A stretch of 64,000 nucleotides of DNA from Aplidium turbinatum (taxonomy: Eukaryota > Chordata > Ascidiacea > Aplousobranchia > Polyclinidae), in contig OU964929.1 in NCBI GenBank assembly GCA_918807975.1, forward strand, positions 18,741,197 to 18,805,196, in the 5' to 3' direction. Both the position numbers and the translations under genes were made by a program. Below the pieces are notes generated by a model. The model was not told the origin of the DNA. It saw only the letters and a program-made list of their open reading frames with translations, and ran no database searches. Shown here piece by piece: positions 12,799 to 24,800 of this stretch (position 1 is its first letter; the number at the start of each line of letters is the position of its first letter).

Positions 12799-13464
12799 AA
12801 CTGGCTCAGGAAAGATGAAGCGGAAGCAAAGGCCTGCACTGGAAAGCTGTCACAGATGGCTAGTAAGAGAACTAGGGAAGGCACAAAATCTTTCTAAGAA
12901 AACAGGATACAAAAGGGTCAGAATAACGGCACATTAGAAAAGAAAAACTAAAAAAACACGTTTTCCACCCTTCATAGAATGTGACTTTTGCGGTTTTGCC
13001 CACATCTTTTCCATCATAGGCTGGGCTTCCACAGCTACATCACCATCTAAAATCGAATTGAAGACAATACCAACACTCGGACACGAGCTGGAGCCTACAA
13101 TTGAAGTTGTGGCAAATGTGGCAACATTTTATTTAGGTTATTTAAGTGTAAGGATAGTTTATATTTAAGTATGAGAATGTAGTTTGTTTATAAGTTGAAT
13201 TAAGATGAAGGCTGTCTAACTGCTTGATGAAAGTTCTATCTATCTAATTTATCTAGTTTGGCTATCTGACTCCATGAACTAATTTCCACACAATTGTTAT
13301 TCGAATTATAATTTTAAGTTATCAGAAGGTGTTCGTATAATGTTGTAGGTCTATAACACAATTTGAATTTAAACAGTACAGAATAATGAAATTACAGGAT
13401 CGTGAAACATTATCACGAGTTATTACATTTTAATTAAACAATCATTTTAATGTTTTTCTGAGAG

Positions 13465-13570
13465 CTGAACTGGTCTAACTGAGCTGGTTTGATGTGAGCT
13501 AGTCCGATTTGATAGAGCTCTTTGTCTAATTGAGCTGGTTTGATGTGATAGAGCTCTCGTCAAAGGACGA
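13465..13570 (-). repeat. GAGCTC minisatellite of repeat X
   Basis: About two units of a roughly 50-bp repeat containing GATAGAGCTCTTTGTCTAAT and GAGCTGGTTTGATGTGAG. The same unit, complemented, recurs four to five times at 35.14-35.34 kb and again at 54.92-55.12 kb, so its copy number varies between copies of X. Confidence 0.7.
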
Positions 13571-13857
13571 ACAAACCATTTTATTGTCTGTTCCCTTTTT
13601 TCTATTTACTTTGGGAGCATTTGCATGAAAAATTACAGAAACTTTAGTAAAAGGCAGGAAGAAGATGAGAAGAAGTTCTTTTATTTTGCATCATCAGCAC
13701 ATGCGAAAAAACAAAACAATACAAGATTACAATGTGAGCTAGGTTGTTTGCTGATGACGATGGGAGTGACAGAAGGACCGAACTGGTCATCGAGTCTGCC
13801 ACACCCGAGTGGTGTCATGGCTTATTTAAAATGGAACGGTGTCGAAATTGAACGCAA

Positions 13858-16233
13858 ATATTGATTGATTGATATATTGATTGATTTGATTGATAGATAT
13901 TTATTATATACAACATAAAAAAACAATACACATACGAAATTTAGCAGTGCGATATACAAAAAAAAAAAAAAAAAAACAGAACTACTAGAAATGATGCAAA
14001 AATACAAAATGGCATATACAATATACATACAACACAGCATACTGGTAAGACAAAAGCAAATATACAGTAATTAGCGAGATACGGTGAGAATAAGTAGAAG
14101 CAGTTTGATGGTACTATAGGCTATCAGTTACTTATACTCAGACATTAAGTGCAGTTTTAATTTTTTAGAAAACATACTAATTGTTTGAAATTTTCTTAGC
14201 TTTTCCGGTAATTTGTTCCAAGTGTTTGTTCCAAGAAATTTAATTGAGCGTTGACCAAGCTTTGTACGCATTCTTGGTTTGAAAAGCATATCTTTCTTAG
14301 CACCTCTGGTATTATAGTTATGAGTTTCCTTACTAGGACGAAAGTACTCAAAAAAAATTGCCGGTAGATGTCCTTTATTGCTTTTATAAACAAACTTGCA
14401 TACTTCTATTAAAAACATGTCTTTGATTTGTAGCAAGTTGCTTTTATTGAAAAGAGATTTGGTGGGAATTCTGTCCTTAATCTTGGTGAAGTTTAAACAG
14501 CGAATGATGCGATTGTGTACTAGATTTAAAGGATACAGTTCCGTTTTAGACGCACGACCCCAACAGATAATACCATACATTAGATGGGAGTGAACTAGAG
14601 CATAGTAAACTGCTCTTAATGTCTGAGAATTTACGTACTTTCTTAATCGATATAGAGCACCACAGCTTTGAGAAAGTTTTGTTGAGATTATATTGATGTG
14701 CTGTTTCTATGATAACGACTCATCAAATGTTATTCCTAAGTATTTGTAGGTGTTTGTGCGTTGCAATCTGGTATTTTGAAAAGTTATTTCTAGATTTGAA
14801 TTTTCTCGGACAAACTTTGACCCAAACAACATGTATTTGGTTTTGCTTACATTAATTGTTAACTTGTTTGTATGCATCCAGTTTTGAATCATTAGGAGGT
14901 TAGAATTCACTTTTTCTTGCAATCTAGTAGGGCTTTTATCCTTAATACATAGTAGTGTATCATCAGCAAACAAACGAGTCTCAAATTCAGAAGCATGATT
15001 AAGGTCATTAATGTAGATAATGAACAACAGTGGACCAAGAACTGAGCCTTGGGGAACACCACATTTGATTTCTTCATATTTAGAATTTGTAGTACCAAAC
15101 TGCACAAACTGGTAACGGTGATTTAAGTAAGACTTTAATAAATTATAAGCATTTCCTCTGATGCCATAATAATCTAGTTTCTTTAAAAGGATTTCATGGT
15201 CAACAGTGTCAAATGCTTTAGCAAGATCAATAAAGATACTACATGTAACAAAACCATCATCACAATTTTGTATTAGTTGTTCATAGATATCCGTAGCAGC
15301 TAATGTGGTTGAATGTCCACCTCTGAAACCAAACTGTTGTTGGGACAAAACATTGAATTTTTCAAAAAAATTTACTAACCTTTTATGAATGATTTTTTCA
15401 AAGATTTTAGAGAAACATGTTAAGATGGAAATAGGCCTGTATTGATCAACTTTATTTTTTGGTCCTCCTTTATGAAGGGGTATCACTCTTGCAATTTTAT
15501 AGCTATCAGGGAATTTACCAATTGTCATAGATTCATTTATTATAGAAGCTAAGATTGGGCTTATGACATACTTCAATCTTTTTATTGTTTTGATAGTGAT
15601 GCCATCTGGACCAGTTGCTTTTTTGTTATCTAAGCTGTTGACAATGCTTAAAATTTCCATTTCATCAGTATTTTCTAGGTGCAGGGAATTGAGAAGTCTG
15701 CCTCTCATCAGGGACAATGGATTAGAAGTGGTTTTTGGAACTTTGGCTGCAAGTGAAGGTCCCACTTGAGTAAAATATGTGTTAAATGTATTACTTATTT
15801 GCACCGGGTCGGTTGTAACTTTATGACCATTACTTAATGAGAAGTTGGTTGCATATTGTTTATTGTGTTTTTTGTTTGTACGGCCAGTAATTTCATTTAT
15901 TATTTGCCATGTTTTGCTAGAGTTGTTTCTTTCTTTGTTTATTGAAGTTTTATAATAATTAGACTTCGATTTTTCTTTCACATGAGTAAGCAGATTTCTA
16001 TATTTTTTGTACTTGGTGTATAAATCATTACTCTTAAAGTTAGATTTATATAGTTGCTTGTACATTTTATTCCTCGTTTTGATGGAGGATAGAATACCCC
16101 TTGACAACCATGGCCTCAAATATAACCGGCTCTCTTTTTTGCTAAGTTTAGTATATATGTTGAAATAATGGATCGCTACAAAGTGGTTGTGACAAGATGA
16201 CTGCTTAATTTTAGTGAATAGTCTGGTAGACAA
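13858..16233 (-). mobile_element. 5'-truncated non-LTR retrotransposon (LINE), reverse transcriptase end
   Basis: On the minus strand a long reverse-transcriptase frame is followed by a 3' UTR of about 250 bp and a tail of ATCA/ATTGATTG repeats (13858-13890). There are no LTRs and no endonuclease domain, so the 5' half is missing. The RT type (LAKAFDTVDH, GVPQGSVLGP, FADD) and the (ATCA)n tail suit the Jockey/CR1/L2 group; I cannot place it more exactly. Several SINE copies in this window end in the same ATCA-type tail, which hints at a LINE of this kind as their partner. Confidence 0.85.
14128..16233 (-). pseudogene. LINE reverse transcriptase (ORF2 C-terminal part) with one in-frame stop
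   Basis: One frame of 702 codons, interrupted once by TAG at 14707-14709 after LGITFDESLS. RT motifs, counted from the first ATG at 16233: IDLAKAFDTVDH (about residue 338, first catalytic Asp), CGVPQGSVLGPLLF (about 391) and RLFADDTLL (about 421, the FADD catalytic pair). Upstream lie KATGPDGI and YRPISILTCFSKIFEKIIHK. Past the stop the frame continues through KQHINIISTKLSQSCGALYR and a C-terminal region with YNTRGAKKDML and FLGTNTWNKLPEKLR, typical of these LINEs. The stop replaces what is usually Trp in this position, so the copy has decayed very little. The endonuclease is absent. Confidence 0.85.
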
Positions 16234-16818
16234 AACGTCAACCTGTTCCTATTATTCCTGACTTGACACCCACACTTTCTAAGATACCATCACCAAAGGA
16301 GGATGGACAATACAGTATAATTGTGGTTCAAGTCTATGGTGCAAATACTAAAAGAAATACCGGTAACTTACTAATAACCAACGTACGGTAAGAATTGATT
16401 GGAGTAATGAGGTTGATGAGAAGGATTACCAAATATTTGAACAACCGTTGTCTAGTAATTAAGAGGCAGAAAAATACGTCCACTCTTTTCAGTCTCAAAA
16501 AGACAGTTCTAAAGCAGGGCCGGATTTAATTGATGGGGGCCCGGAGCACTTTTAGATCGGAGGGCCCTCCGTGCAAAAAAAACACATCTACGTCTACAGT
16601 AGCATTAATCCAGCACTGCACATCACTTTGCAGAAACTTCAAAGGTTGAAAAAAAAAAGCAACACAAGTATTTGCACCACAAGTCTGGCGGCCCGGGGCA
16701 CCTGCACTCTCTGCCCCCCTCCTAAATCCGGGCCTGTTCTAAAAAGACCGCGAAATGACATCAAGGAATTAATTGATCGACAATCAATAAAGAACTTAAC
16801 GGTTACAGATAACGATTA
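16234..16818 (+). pseudogene. Exon-like coding fragments of unknown gene, split by a hAT MITE
   Basis: Directly behind the LINE end, the plus strand reads PVPIIPDLTPTLSKIPSPKE then GQYSIIVVQVYGANTKRNTG and reaches a GT donor near 16363. A second open stretch after ttttcag (about 16491) runs into the MITE at 16515 and resumes at 16737 as KRPRNDIKELIDRQSIKNL, ending at TAA (about 16818). Composition and open frames look like coding DNA, but I recognise no family. It may be the tail of a gene disrupted by the LINE on one side and the MITE within. Confidence 0.3.
16515..16736. mobile_element. 222-bp hAT MITE
   Basis: Ends CAGGGCCGGATTTAA and AAATCCGGGCCTG form terminal inverted repeats. An 8-bp duplication flanks it: TTCTAAAG (16507-16514) and TTCTAAAA (16737-16744), 7 of 8 identical. 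GC-rich subterminal GGGGGCCCGG and GGCCCGGGGC are usual for non-autonomous hAT elements. Its ends resemble those of hAT-C at 35.4 and 51.5 kb. Confidence 0.85.
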
Positions 16819-16867
16819 AATATGAAGGGGATCTATAGCACTAGGTTTGTTTATTTGTTTTACAATC

Positions 16868-16963
16868 TTGATTGATTGATTGATTGATTGAATCTTTATC
16901 CTCGGACTGAGAAAGCTTTTTGAAGAGCTTAATCCTGGCAGTTTCGCATACTTGTAGAGGCTT
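16868..16963 (-). repeat. 3' end of the tRNA-derived SINE
   Basis: On the minus strand this matches the last 95 bp of the full SINE at 25425-25740 (complement of CTACAAGTATGCGAAACTGC through TCAGTCCGAGGATAAAG), ending in a (ATTC)(AATC)n tail. It is 5'-truncated, as expected of target-primed reverse transcription. Confidence 0.75.
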
Positions 16964-16964
16964 C

Positions 16965-17771
16965 CCAGCCAGCAAGCCCAACTGGGGCCCAGTGGAAATT
17001 TAAGTGGGCAGATGGGCTTGTGGGCAGACCATCTGGGTGTGTTGTGGGTCCCAAATGTGTTGACACAATTTTTTTTGTTTTAGCCTTTTTGATTATTTAT
17101 ACCAAAACGAAATGTATTTTATCATTTCAACTTATTATTATTATTTTTACTTTGAAAAGGAAAGGCTAAAAGTATAATAGTATATCTGGGTTGAATCTGG
17201 GCAGCCCAGTTGTAAAGCCATCCAAATTTGGGTGGCAGGTGGGCTGCCCATCTTTAAAAATATTTTTTACAAAACAAAACTATTTTTATTAGCAGGTTAA
17301 AAACAGCTTTTCACATTTTTTTCTTGAGCTTTTTATAAGTATAAATATGAGTCCTTATGTGGGTGCTTTGTGGGCAGCCCATTGCAAAATATATTTTACA
17401 AAACTTAGCCTGAGACGAATTTAGGGAAGTTTTATGCAAGATATTTTATCATTTCAACTTATTATTATTATTTTTACTTTGAAAAGGAAAAGCTAAAAGT
17501 ATAATAGTATATCTGGGCTGAATCTGGGCAGCCCAGTTGTAAAACCATCCAAATTTGGGTGGCAGGTGGGCTTCCCATTTAAAAAAATATTTTTTACAAA
17601 ACAAAACTATTTTTATTTGCAGTTTAAAAACAGCTTTTTCACATTTTTTTCTTAAGCTTTTTACAAGTATAAATATGAGTCCTTATGTGGGTGCTTTGTG
17701 GGCAGCCCATTCACAAAATATATTTTACAAAACTTAGCCTGAGACGAATTTCGGGAAGTTTTATGCAAGAT
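16965..17771. repeat. GGGCTGCCCA-family element with a two-unit 327-bp tandem repeat
   Basis: It begins CCCAGCCAGCAAGCCCAACT, the complement of an end found near 32725. Units 17116-17442 and 17443-17768 are about 95% identical direct copies, each with TCTGGGCAGCCCAGTTGTAA and GTGGGTGCTTTGTGGGCAGC. The right end of the element was not found. No coding signal. Confidence 0.6.
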
Positions 17772-18884
17772 TAAAATTTTTTGCACCATTTCATGATTGG
17801 CAGCATGAAGAACTAGCACCTGCAGGCTAAAAAGATTGGTTTTGTTGAGATGCGAATCTGAGTACATTGCATGTGTAAATTCAAGAAAATATAAAATAAA
17901 GTTTGCCTTCATATTTTTTGATTGGTTTTTCAAGCTTTACAAGTTTTATCTTTTCATGTTTAAATTTTTTTTTTATTTGATTTGAAAATACATAAAACAA
18001 TATTGCAGTCCCCAGATTTTTTTCAATAAGTTTTTCTTTGGCGGGCAGTCATCCATGAAGACTGTTCAACTGCGAACTGCTGCGCACGAGGCTTCAGAGA
18101 CCAGAGTTAAGAATTAGTGAAGTACTGTATGACAAAAGTGCTACTCCTAGTGTTTTTCCACTAGATCTAGTGTTTTCTTTTCCTATCTAGTATTTTTTTA
18201 GCGATTTACCGCTATGTTGGTGTGCATAAGTTTGGCAGTGTTCAAAGTAGCCCCACCTATTTTTTGTTTGGCTGCTTCAATGTGTTTGTAGTGCTTTTCA
18301 AAGTTGACAGCGAGCTTTTTGTCTGGTTACACCCAATGATAACCAAATTTGAGATATTTAGCGTAGATACGTTAAAGAATACACACAAATGAATGTTAAA
18401 AGTGTTTAAAGTAGACTAAAGTAGGTAGCGTAGCCTACCTTATGGTACGGTACCGTACTGGTAGGCTTACATTTCGTTGGCTTACATTTGATAAAGTTTG
18501 ATATTGCAAGATCTGCTTGTGTGTTTACAAATTCACACACTGATACCAATTTTGTAAAATATCAATCAAACATTAATCAAACATTTTATTTTTCGTCATT
18601 AACGCGTCCGGGACGAAAAAGATACTAACTACAAAAATCGATATACAGTAGACCTACCAGCACGTTAACGAACGGGAAAAGGTGGCAAAACCTTGAAAGG
18701 TTTAAAACGTGCCTGAATGAAAAATTATGTAGTAGGCTATATATCAGTAGTTAGCACGGCCACAAAACCCATAGCCTATGTATCATAATTTCTTTCTGCA
18801 AACCATCGTTTTGTCATTTTGGATATTCTTTAGGTTCAATCTATTTTTATTGAGGAGATTTTATTGTGTTGCTTGTGGCTTAAT
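17772..18884. other. Upstream region of the DUF4806-like gene; no gene seen
   Basis: AT-rich DNA with no credible frame. It should contain the promoter and 5' UTR of the gene whose ATG is at 18885, but I see no clear TATA or initiator. Confidence 0.4.
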
Positions 18885-21800
18885 ATGACCAATGTGTATT
18901 CTGTTGTGGAGTTCATTGATTCTAAACAGCTTGCTGTTGTGCCAGTTGGGTGGTTAAATTCTGAAGAGGATGAATGCTACTGGCCACCTTCTGGTTCAAA
19001 TGAATACAGACGCATTACCATTCTTGTAAAAAAAACTTGCTGATGCTCAAGGTGATTGGGATACTTTTAAAGTACGGATATTGGGAAAAGCTAGTATAAT
19101 AAGTATTTTAATGTGGAAAATGTGTTTACTCAAATGTATAATTATGATGTAATTATAATAGGCTATAATGCACTCACTTTGTTATTAGGTACCGGTAGTA
19201 CGGTAATCTATTTTGGTTGTCAACCTTCATTATGGGCAGTGGCTATTTGACCGGCGCCGGTCTTTGAATCTGAAACACTATTTGACCGTCAATACGTCAT
19301 TATACGGTCACTTTTTTTCTCTTTTCAAGCAAAAGCCTTCATTATGCCTGGTCCGAAGTGGTTTTGTTCACACCGTATTTGTGTGTCCGACTTGGTAGCA
19401 TCACTCAGTTCTATAGATAATGTCAATAACGACTTATGTAGTACTTCTTGTGGTTTTGTATGGTATATTATTCTAATTTTTCAACATTGCGGGTACAATA
19501 ACTGCCCTAGGCTATGTGAAATTTGCTGATGCTAAAATGACTAACTACCCTGGCCTCAATAGGACAATTTTTTAATTGATAAGATTAGAATAACTTTAAT
19601 GTGAGGCATTCCATTATAATTCAACAAATTTTAAAAAGAAATATATATAACCACTAGGTTTCAAAAGGTGTTGGTTTTGATATATTTTGTTGTTTTAAAA
19701 ATTTGAACTTGGGCAAAAAAAAAGTTTTGAAAATCGGACAAGCGGTTTTTAAGATATTGCGTTTTGAAATTTTGTTGTTGTCACTAGGTGGCGCTGTTGA
19801 TGTTCCCAATGTTTTTTGATTTTAGGGTTATATTTGGGGTAGAAAGTTGGTTGAAGTGTCTATTCCACCATTTTTCATGATGCAGATTTCAAAAATGGTC
19901 TCAATTTTAGTCTAAAATCATTAGCTAAGGAGTTATGGGGCATTTTAAAAAATTTGGGGGACCAAATGCCAACCCTCAAATTGTCATGTGGGCAACAAGA
20001 TATCCCAAAAAAAATTTTTGTTCTTCAAAGTTTCTTGCATATACTTCATGATAGTATAACATTTTTTTATGAGACTTTTGTCTTTTTTGCACAATGCAAC
20101 CTTATATCAAAGATCTATTAATGCAATATTTGAATGATGCTTGCTTATGATGTCACAATAACAAATTACAGATTTCCCCAAAAAACTTTTTTTCATTGTG
20201 AAAATTGCCCGGGAGAACAAAATTTGCCTACAATTTTGAAACAAGGGCTGGTTTTCTCGGGCAATTCTCACAACAAAAAAAGTTTTTTGGGGAAATCTGT
20301 AATTTGTTATTGTGACAGCATAAGCACGCATCATTCAAATATTGCATTAATAGATCATATAACTTCTCATGCAAGTCTTTGATAAAAGGTTGCATTGTGA
20401 CAAAAGGACAAAAGTCTCACAAATAAACAGTATATTATCATGAAGTATATGCAAGAAACTTTAAAGAACAAAAACATTTTTGGGGATATCTTGTTGCCCA
20501 CATGGAAATTTAGGGGTTGGCATTTGGTCACCTTATTTTTCTTAAATGCCACACAACTCCTTAGCTATATAATTCTTGTAGACTAAAATTGACATCATTT
20601 TTGAATTCTGCATCATGAAAAATGGTGGAATAGACACTTCAACCGACTTTCTACCTCAAATATAACCCTAAAATCAAAAAACATTGGGCACATCAACAGC
20701 GCCACCTAGTGACAACCACAAAACTTCAGAACGCGATATCTCGAAAACCGCTTGTCCAATTTTCAAATTTTTTTTTTGCCGAGATGCATTTTTCACATGC
20801 TATAACATATGCTTTAGTCATCAAAATTGAAGACTTAGTGGTTATTTGGATTTGTTGAATTATAATGGAATGCCTCATGTATTTTTTTTTTAAATTTGAA
20901 AATAATTGCATGTACATATACAATATTTTGTTGAAATATTTTTGTACAATGCTATGTTTTAACTCATCCGCAAAGCCAATAATGTATTGTTTGGGTTAGA
21001 ATCTTATCAACGAGCTGTGGAGAAGCTTAATTTGGCTGAAGACACATCTGATATAAATACTAATTATGAAACGGAGTCACACTCATCTAGGAAAAGGTAT
21101 GTGTATAATAGGTACTGCATATACTTTGCAGCATAAGGCTTCAGCAACTATTCCCACCCAATTTGTTACACCTTGAGTAGGGGTGAGCAGTGTTGTCAAC
21201 AACTAGCTTATTCTGGTAGTCGAACCAGAATTGTATGATTGTAACGCGAGTGCCTTATCCGCTACACCATTCAATGCCTTTGCGGGGTAGTTAATTATGA
21301 TAATGTTTTGCAAATTTACACAACATCCAACACTGAGATGATAAGCTCTGAATACTAATACTGTAAAAACCCATTACAATATGTATTGTTAATGTTTGGT
21401 TTCTGTTTAATAATGTAGAAGCTCTTGTACCAATGTCATCAAGAGCCGTTATAATCGCATTACATATTCATAAATACTCCAAGACTATATTGTATAAACG
21501 TGTTGTTCTTTTCAGGAAAGTAAAGCGAAAAAGGTGGGTCAGTAGCAGCTCTAGCGGTAGCGATTGTGATGGAAGGATAAAGGAAGTCCCTTTGCCACCA
21601 TTAGCTACTTGCAGCACACCTAAGCCTGGCTGTTCTGGTGAATCCCCCAACCGCGAATTTTTGGTAAAATTACCCCAATCACGAATTTCAAAATAAACAG
21701 GCTAATATTTGTTCAAACTCAAAAACTGAAATGGCACAGGCAAGAAGATTGCTATCCCTATTTCTGCACTAAAAATTAGGCCAAAACCGCTTTTCAGATT

Positions 21801-24800
21801 TTAGCAATCAGCAAATGTTTGGCCTAGTCCCAAAACCCTTTCCCTAATAAAATTAAAACTTTCTGACCGTCTGCACTAACTTTGCTGTTAAATCTCTTCT
21901 AGTGAACCTACAATGACCATTGAAAGATTAATGAAATCAGAAAAGAATACTCTACCACCTTGCGGCAAATAAAGTTCGAAACAGCAACCACTACATAGCG
22001 ATAGCAAGAAGCGCGGTTAGAGCAATTTTACCACTGCGCAATAGCGACCATGCTTTTTTCCAGGGATGCCAGGTTGGCATTTGTAATGCCAAATTTCATA
22101 AATTTGAAATTTTTTTATGTTGTTTGGCATGAAAAAAATCCTGTTAGGCATTTTTTCAAAATTGTTTTTCTGAAGAATACGGTACTCTCAAGAATGAAGA
22201 TAGCTAGGTTGTGCAATAGCAGCAAGTGTAGGCTGAGCTTTTTTGCAGTTTTACCCATTTTTTACCAATTCCATTATTTATTGATGAAGAAACCTTTGAT
22301 TTTGCTCCGATTTGCCTATTTGGCATTTTTTCTAGGTCATTTGGCATTTTTTGTTTAGTTGTTTGGCATTTTTTCCATAAGTGGACCTGGCAACCCTGCT
22401 TTTGTCATATCCGTTTTCTTCTTCGTCGTATGAGCTGTTCTTCCTGACTATATAAATATATCCGTTTTGATCAGGTCATAGAAAAAGTGAGGAAGTGTAA
22501 TGAAGAGTAGTCTTTGCCTAGGATGCAGATGTTTAGAAACTTATTTAAACATGTATTATATACAGTATATATTATACATATACAGGCTAGTGTGGAGCTG
22601 TTCAGAGTCGGAGGCAAATTTACACATAAATATCAATCAATCAATGGTTTATTTGTCAGTAACAGGTACATAGTATGTACATGTTTGAAATAGGCAAGTA
22701 TATTAATATAGGCTGTGGTTGCATTTACATTTTATCGTGTGATAATAGCCTCAATAGTGTTGCCAGATAAGGAATTACCGTATTATAACAGTTATTTTTT
22801 ATATTTCCAGGAAATAAGCAATTGAATATATGACAGAGTGATAGACTTGCATGTGAAATATGTATAAATGTAGTTGGAGCGAAGCCGACATGGAAAAAGC
22901 ACTGCAGGAATTGCGGAGCAGCTCCACTTCCCTCCGGAGTGCTGCTCTTCGCTACAGCATACCTGAGAGCACCCTCAGGTCTAGGAGAAAAGCAAGAGGG
23001 GAAGCAGAAGCAGATGGAACATCGGGCCGGAAGCAGGTGTTAGATCCAGCGCTTGAAAACTCTATGAGTGTTTGCCTCTCCGTCTTGTGCAACTGTGGAT
23101 TCAGCCCAAGTGTGGATGAATTCTTGGATATGGTCCAGTCCCATTTGGACTGCAATAACATCACAACATTATTTAAGAACAATCGGCCAGGTCGACACTG
23201 GTTAGAAAAGTTCATGCAGAGAAATAATCTATCACTGAAGAAAGCAAACATCATCAGCAAAGCAAGGAAGGGGGCCACATCTAATCCATTTCTAATCTTT
23301 GATTTTTTTGATCTTCTGGAAGATGTGGTCAATTCTAAGAAACTTGTTGCATCACAAATTTGGAATTGTGATGAAACCGGCTTTCCCAGTGATCCGTCCA
23401 GTTGTCGAGTTGTGGGAGCTCGTGGCAAGGTCTCCTTCAAGGTCACCTCCGGTCCTGGTCGTGCCAACACAACCGTGTTAGCTTCTTGCAGCGCTGCCGG
23501 TGAGGCTTTTCCACCCTTGATCGTCTTTCAAGGCAAGAACCTCCAAAACACGTGGAAAGGTAAATGTTTTTATGTTGTTTATATGTAACATATATATTGC
23601 ATTTAACAAGTCAATTTAGCAGTTGTTGGTAACAGGTAAGCTATGTATGTTTTATTAATTTCAGGTTCTGTATCCCATCCAGGATTTCAGTACGCAGTCA
23701 ACGAGACGGGATGGATGACATCTGATATTTTCCATGCCTGGTTTGAATCATTCTGTAAACGAGTGACCCAACGACCTCTGTTACTTCTTCTGGATGGACA
23801 TATGAGTCATGTTTCCATCAAAGTTATCCAGACGGCCATAGATGAGGACATTACCATCCTCAAATTCCCCCCGCATGTAACAGATGTCCTTCAACCATTG
23901 GACGTTTCCTGTTTTGGGCCGTTGAAGAGGAAGTGGGCATCACTCTTGAGTGCGCGGTCAGGCATCTCAGGCAGCCGCATTTCATTAACAAAGGCCGACT
24001 TTGTTGATGAGCTTGCCTCTATCTGGTATGAGTGTCTGACGCTACACAATGTTAAAAGCGGTTTTGTTTCAACTGGGATTTTCCCAGTCAATAGAAACAA
24101 ATACCCAGACCATCGACTGGATACTCGCATGCTGTCCAGATACAAGAGGTGGGTTGCTGAAGGTAAGCAAGAAGACATGCAAGAGATGGCAACCTGCGAG
24201 ATAACTCCACGAAAGCAACAGGTGCCAGCGCCTCCAGAACAAATAACACCAGATGCCAACCCTCATTATATGAATGTCGGTCCAATGCCTAGAGCTAGCC
24301 CAGGTTTAGGCAACAAATGGGTGCTTGGTTGGACAATTGTTCCTGACAACTCTACGTGTTCCTCCACCCCAATTGATGAGCCAACAACATCAAGCCAGTC
24401 CATAGATTTGTCTTCTAGCTTCGAGAAGACAATCATGGACAAAGTCAGACCCTTTAAGTCCAAGCCTAAAGTCATGCGGCGAAAAATTGACTTTGCTGCT
24501 GCAGTCATTTCCGACGAGGAATACCTAACAAAAATTAAATCTTTGTCGCAACCCAGGCCTAAACTGGCTAAGCGCTCAAAGCTGTGAAAGGTGCAGACGA
24601 ATTTGAAGCCGTAACTTCCTCTGCACCGACATCAGTTTCTGGCGAGTTAGAGGCTTGCTGGCAAGCACTGGGCCCTCCTAACGTGGAAGCTGACATCATT
24701 CGCTCTTGGTGTGCCTGCATGTTCTTGCATAGAGGAAAAGAAATCCTCTACATAGGAAGAGTATGCAGGCGCTTCCTTGCAGATGAAGGAGGGCCGTTGT

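Larger units (their letters stand above)
13100..16233 (-). repeat. Dispersed repeat X, copy 0, containing a LINE
   Basis: 13110-13660 is the reverse complement of segments near 35.03-35.39 plus 51.52-51.80 kb (copy 1) and of 54.80-55.44 kb (copy 2). In copies 1 and 2 the DNA corresponding to 13660-16145 is absent: TTTCCTGCCTTTTACTAAAG is joined directly to the LINE-derived TGTAGCGATCCATTATTTC. Copy 0 is therefore either the fuller ancestor or the copy that received the LINE. It also has the minisatellite listed next. Confidence 0.65.

Noticed and set aside
13625-13864. Plus-strand 79-codon gene
   Set aside because: It lies in repeat X next to the LINE tail and has no domain or splice context.
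22952-23470. 172-codon minus-strand gene
   Set aside because: It is the antisense shadow of the Tigger transposase, whose motifs are on the plus strand.
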